This document shows, in pieces, positions 63,429 through 64,000 of a stretch of DNA of 64,000 nucleotides. The DNA is from Leptoclinus maculatus. Lineage: Eukaryota > Chordata > Actinopteri > Perciformes > Stichaeidae. Location: assembly GCA_032191485.1 (NCBI GenBank), contig JAVDOI010000019.1, forward strand, positions 8,982,284-9,046,283, read 5' to 3'. Within the stretch, counting starts at the first letter, position 1. The number at the start of each line of letters is the position of its first letter. Position numbers and translations under genes: made by a program. The notes under the pieces were generated by a model. It was not told the origin of the DNA and made no database searches. It worked only from the letters and a program-made list of their open reading frames with translations.

Positions 63429-64000
63429 CTTTGGACAGAGGAGGAAAATAAAATGCAAGTCAGTGAGGGAGGGATAGAGGACGCACAGTATCTGACTGAC
63501 ACTTTGCTCCCAAGACTTTTTCATTTAGGTTCAGACTAAATGTGGAGAAAGATTCCCTCGCTCACTGAGAAGGTGGCTTTGCCAGAGTTACAAGTCGTTT
63601 ATTATGCTACACACAAGGACAAAATAGGTTTTCAGATGGAGGCAGTGAACACAAATAGAGAAAGAAACAGTCACAGATGCAAATATATCCTCAAAACTTT
63701 TAATCAGCAGCCTTTAATCAAAAGCTAATTGTCTGGGTGAATTAATGGGAATCTGAGAGGCTACAACAGGGGTTCCCCCAGAGATCTCCGTGTCGGCATT
63801 CCCTCTCAGATTTATACAGAAAAGGCAAACAACAGAAGAGAAAACAAGCTTAAATCAGAGGAAAAGAGAGTGAAAAGTACAAAACATTTAAAAGTTCTCT
63901 CATGCCTCTGTTAATTAGAGGATGCCTTCCTTTCATTCGTGAGAGTGAGTGCAGAAGGGTTACAGCCTGTCTTAAGGGAAATCAAAAAGCAGTGTTGGAG
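63429..64000 (-). other. atp2b1 intron to window end
   Basis: The preceding PMCA exon (ending around LLSG before THVMEGSG) was looked for here and not found, so it lies beyond the window. Confidence 0.6.

Overview
This is a window of vertebrate nuclear DNA, almost certainly from a ray-finned (percomorph-like) teleost. Genes are split into short exons with consensus GT/AG splice sites. Introns are AT-rich and carry CA/GT and CT microsatellites. The dispersed repeats include hAT elements, a tRNA-like SINE and a monomer built on GTATAGTA. All recognisable proteins are vertebrate. Nothing bacterial or phage-like was seen, and no tRNA or rRNA gene, CRISPR array or operon. Function assignments rest on remembered family sequences; no search was run.

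Layout. (1) From 1 to about 26.2 kb, plus strand: the 3' part of a type VII collagen gene (col7a1-like). About 70 small in-phase exons encode Gly-X-Y repeats. They are interrupted by a non-collagenous 'hinge' of about 579 residues (9085-15644) and end in an NC2 region with a basic cleavage motif and a Kunitz domain. The NC1 half lies upstream of the window. (2) 30.07-30.50 kb, plus: a single-exon urocortin-3-type prohormone. (3) 32.76-40.25 kb, plus: complete coatomer gamma subunit, copg2-like, 24 exons, 873 codons. (4) 44.45-41.77 kb, minus: complete mest, 11 coding exons, 326 codons, tail-to-tail with copg2 as in mammals. (5) 63.43-50.82 kb, minus: the last 16 constitutive exons (about 994 residues) of plasma-membrane Ca2+ ATPase 1 (atp2b1-like), with the alternative 'site C' exon at 53.7 kb and a probable 3'UTR reaching about 47.94 kb. 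Its N-terminal exons lie beyond 64 kb.

The five genes do not form one pathway. They act in basement-membrane anchoring (col7a1), stress-peptide signalling (ucn3-like), Golgi-ER vesicle traffic (copg2), an alpha/beta-hydrolase of unknown substrate (mest) and calcium export (atp2b1). Human orthologues of the pairs lie on different chromosomes: COL7A1-UCN2 on 3p21, COPG2-MEST on 7q32 and ATP2B1 on 12q21. The window therefore joins three human synteny blocks.

Accessory DNA is concentrated at 39.7-47.7 kb. A GTATAGTA-bearing minisatellite lies in copg2 intron 23 and around mest. Two different hAT elements (540 and 1765 bp) each sit in the same 8-bp word of that monomer. A gypsy-type integrase scrap is fused to an 18-bp GC-rich minisatellite. 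The observations most worth a second look are the collagen hinge insertion with a long Glu/Arg-rich helix, a possible truncating terminal exon in it, and the twin hAT insertions.
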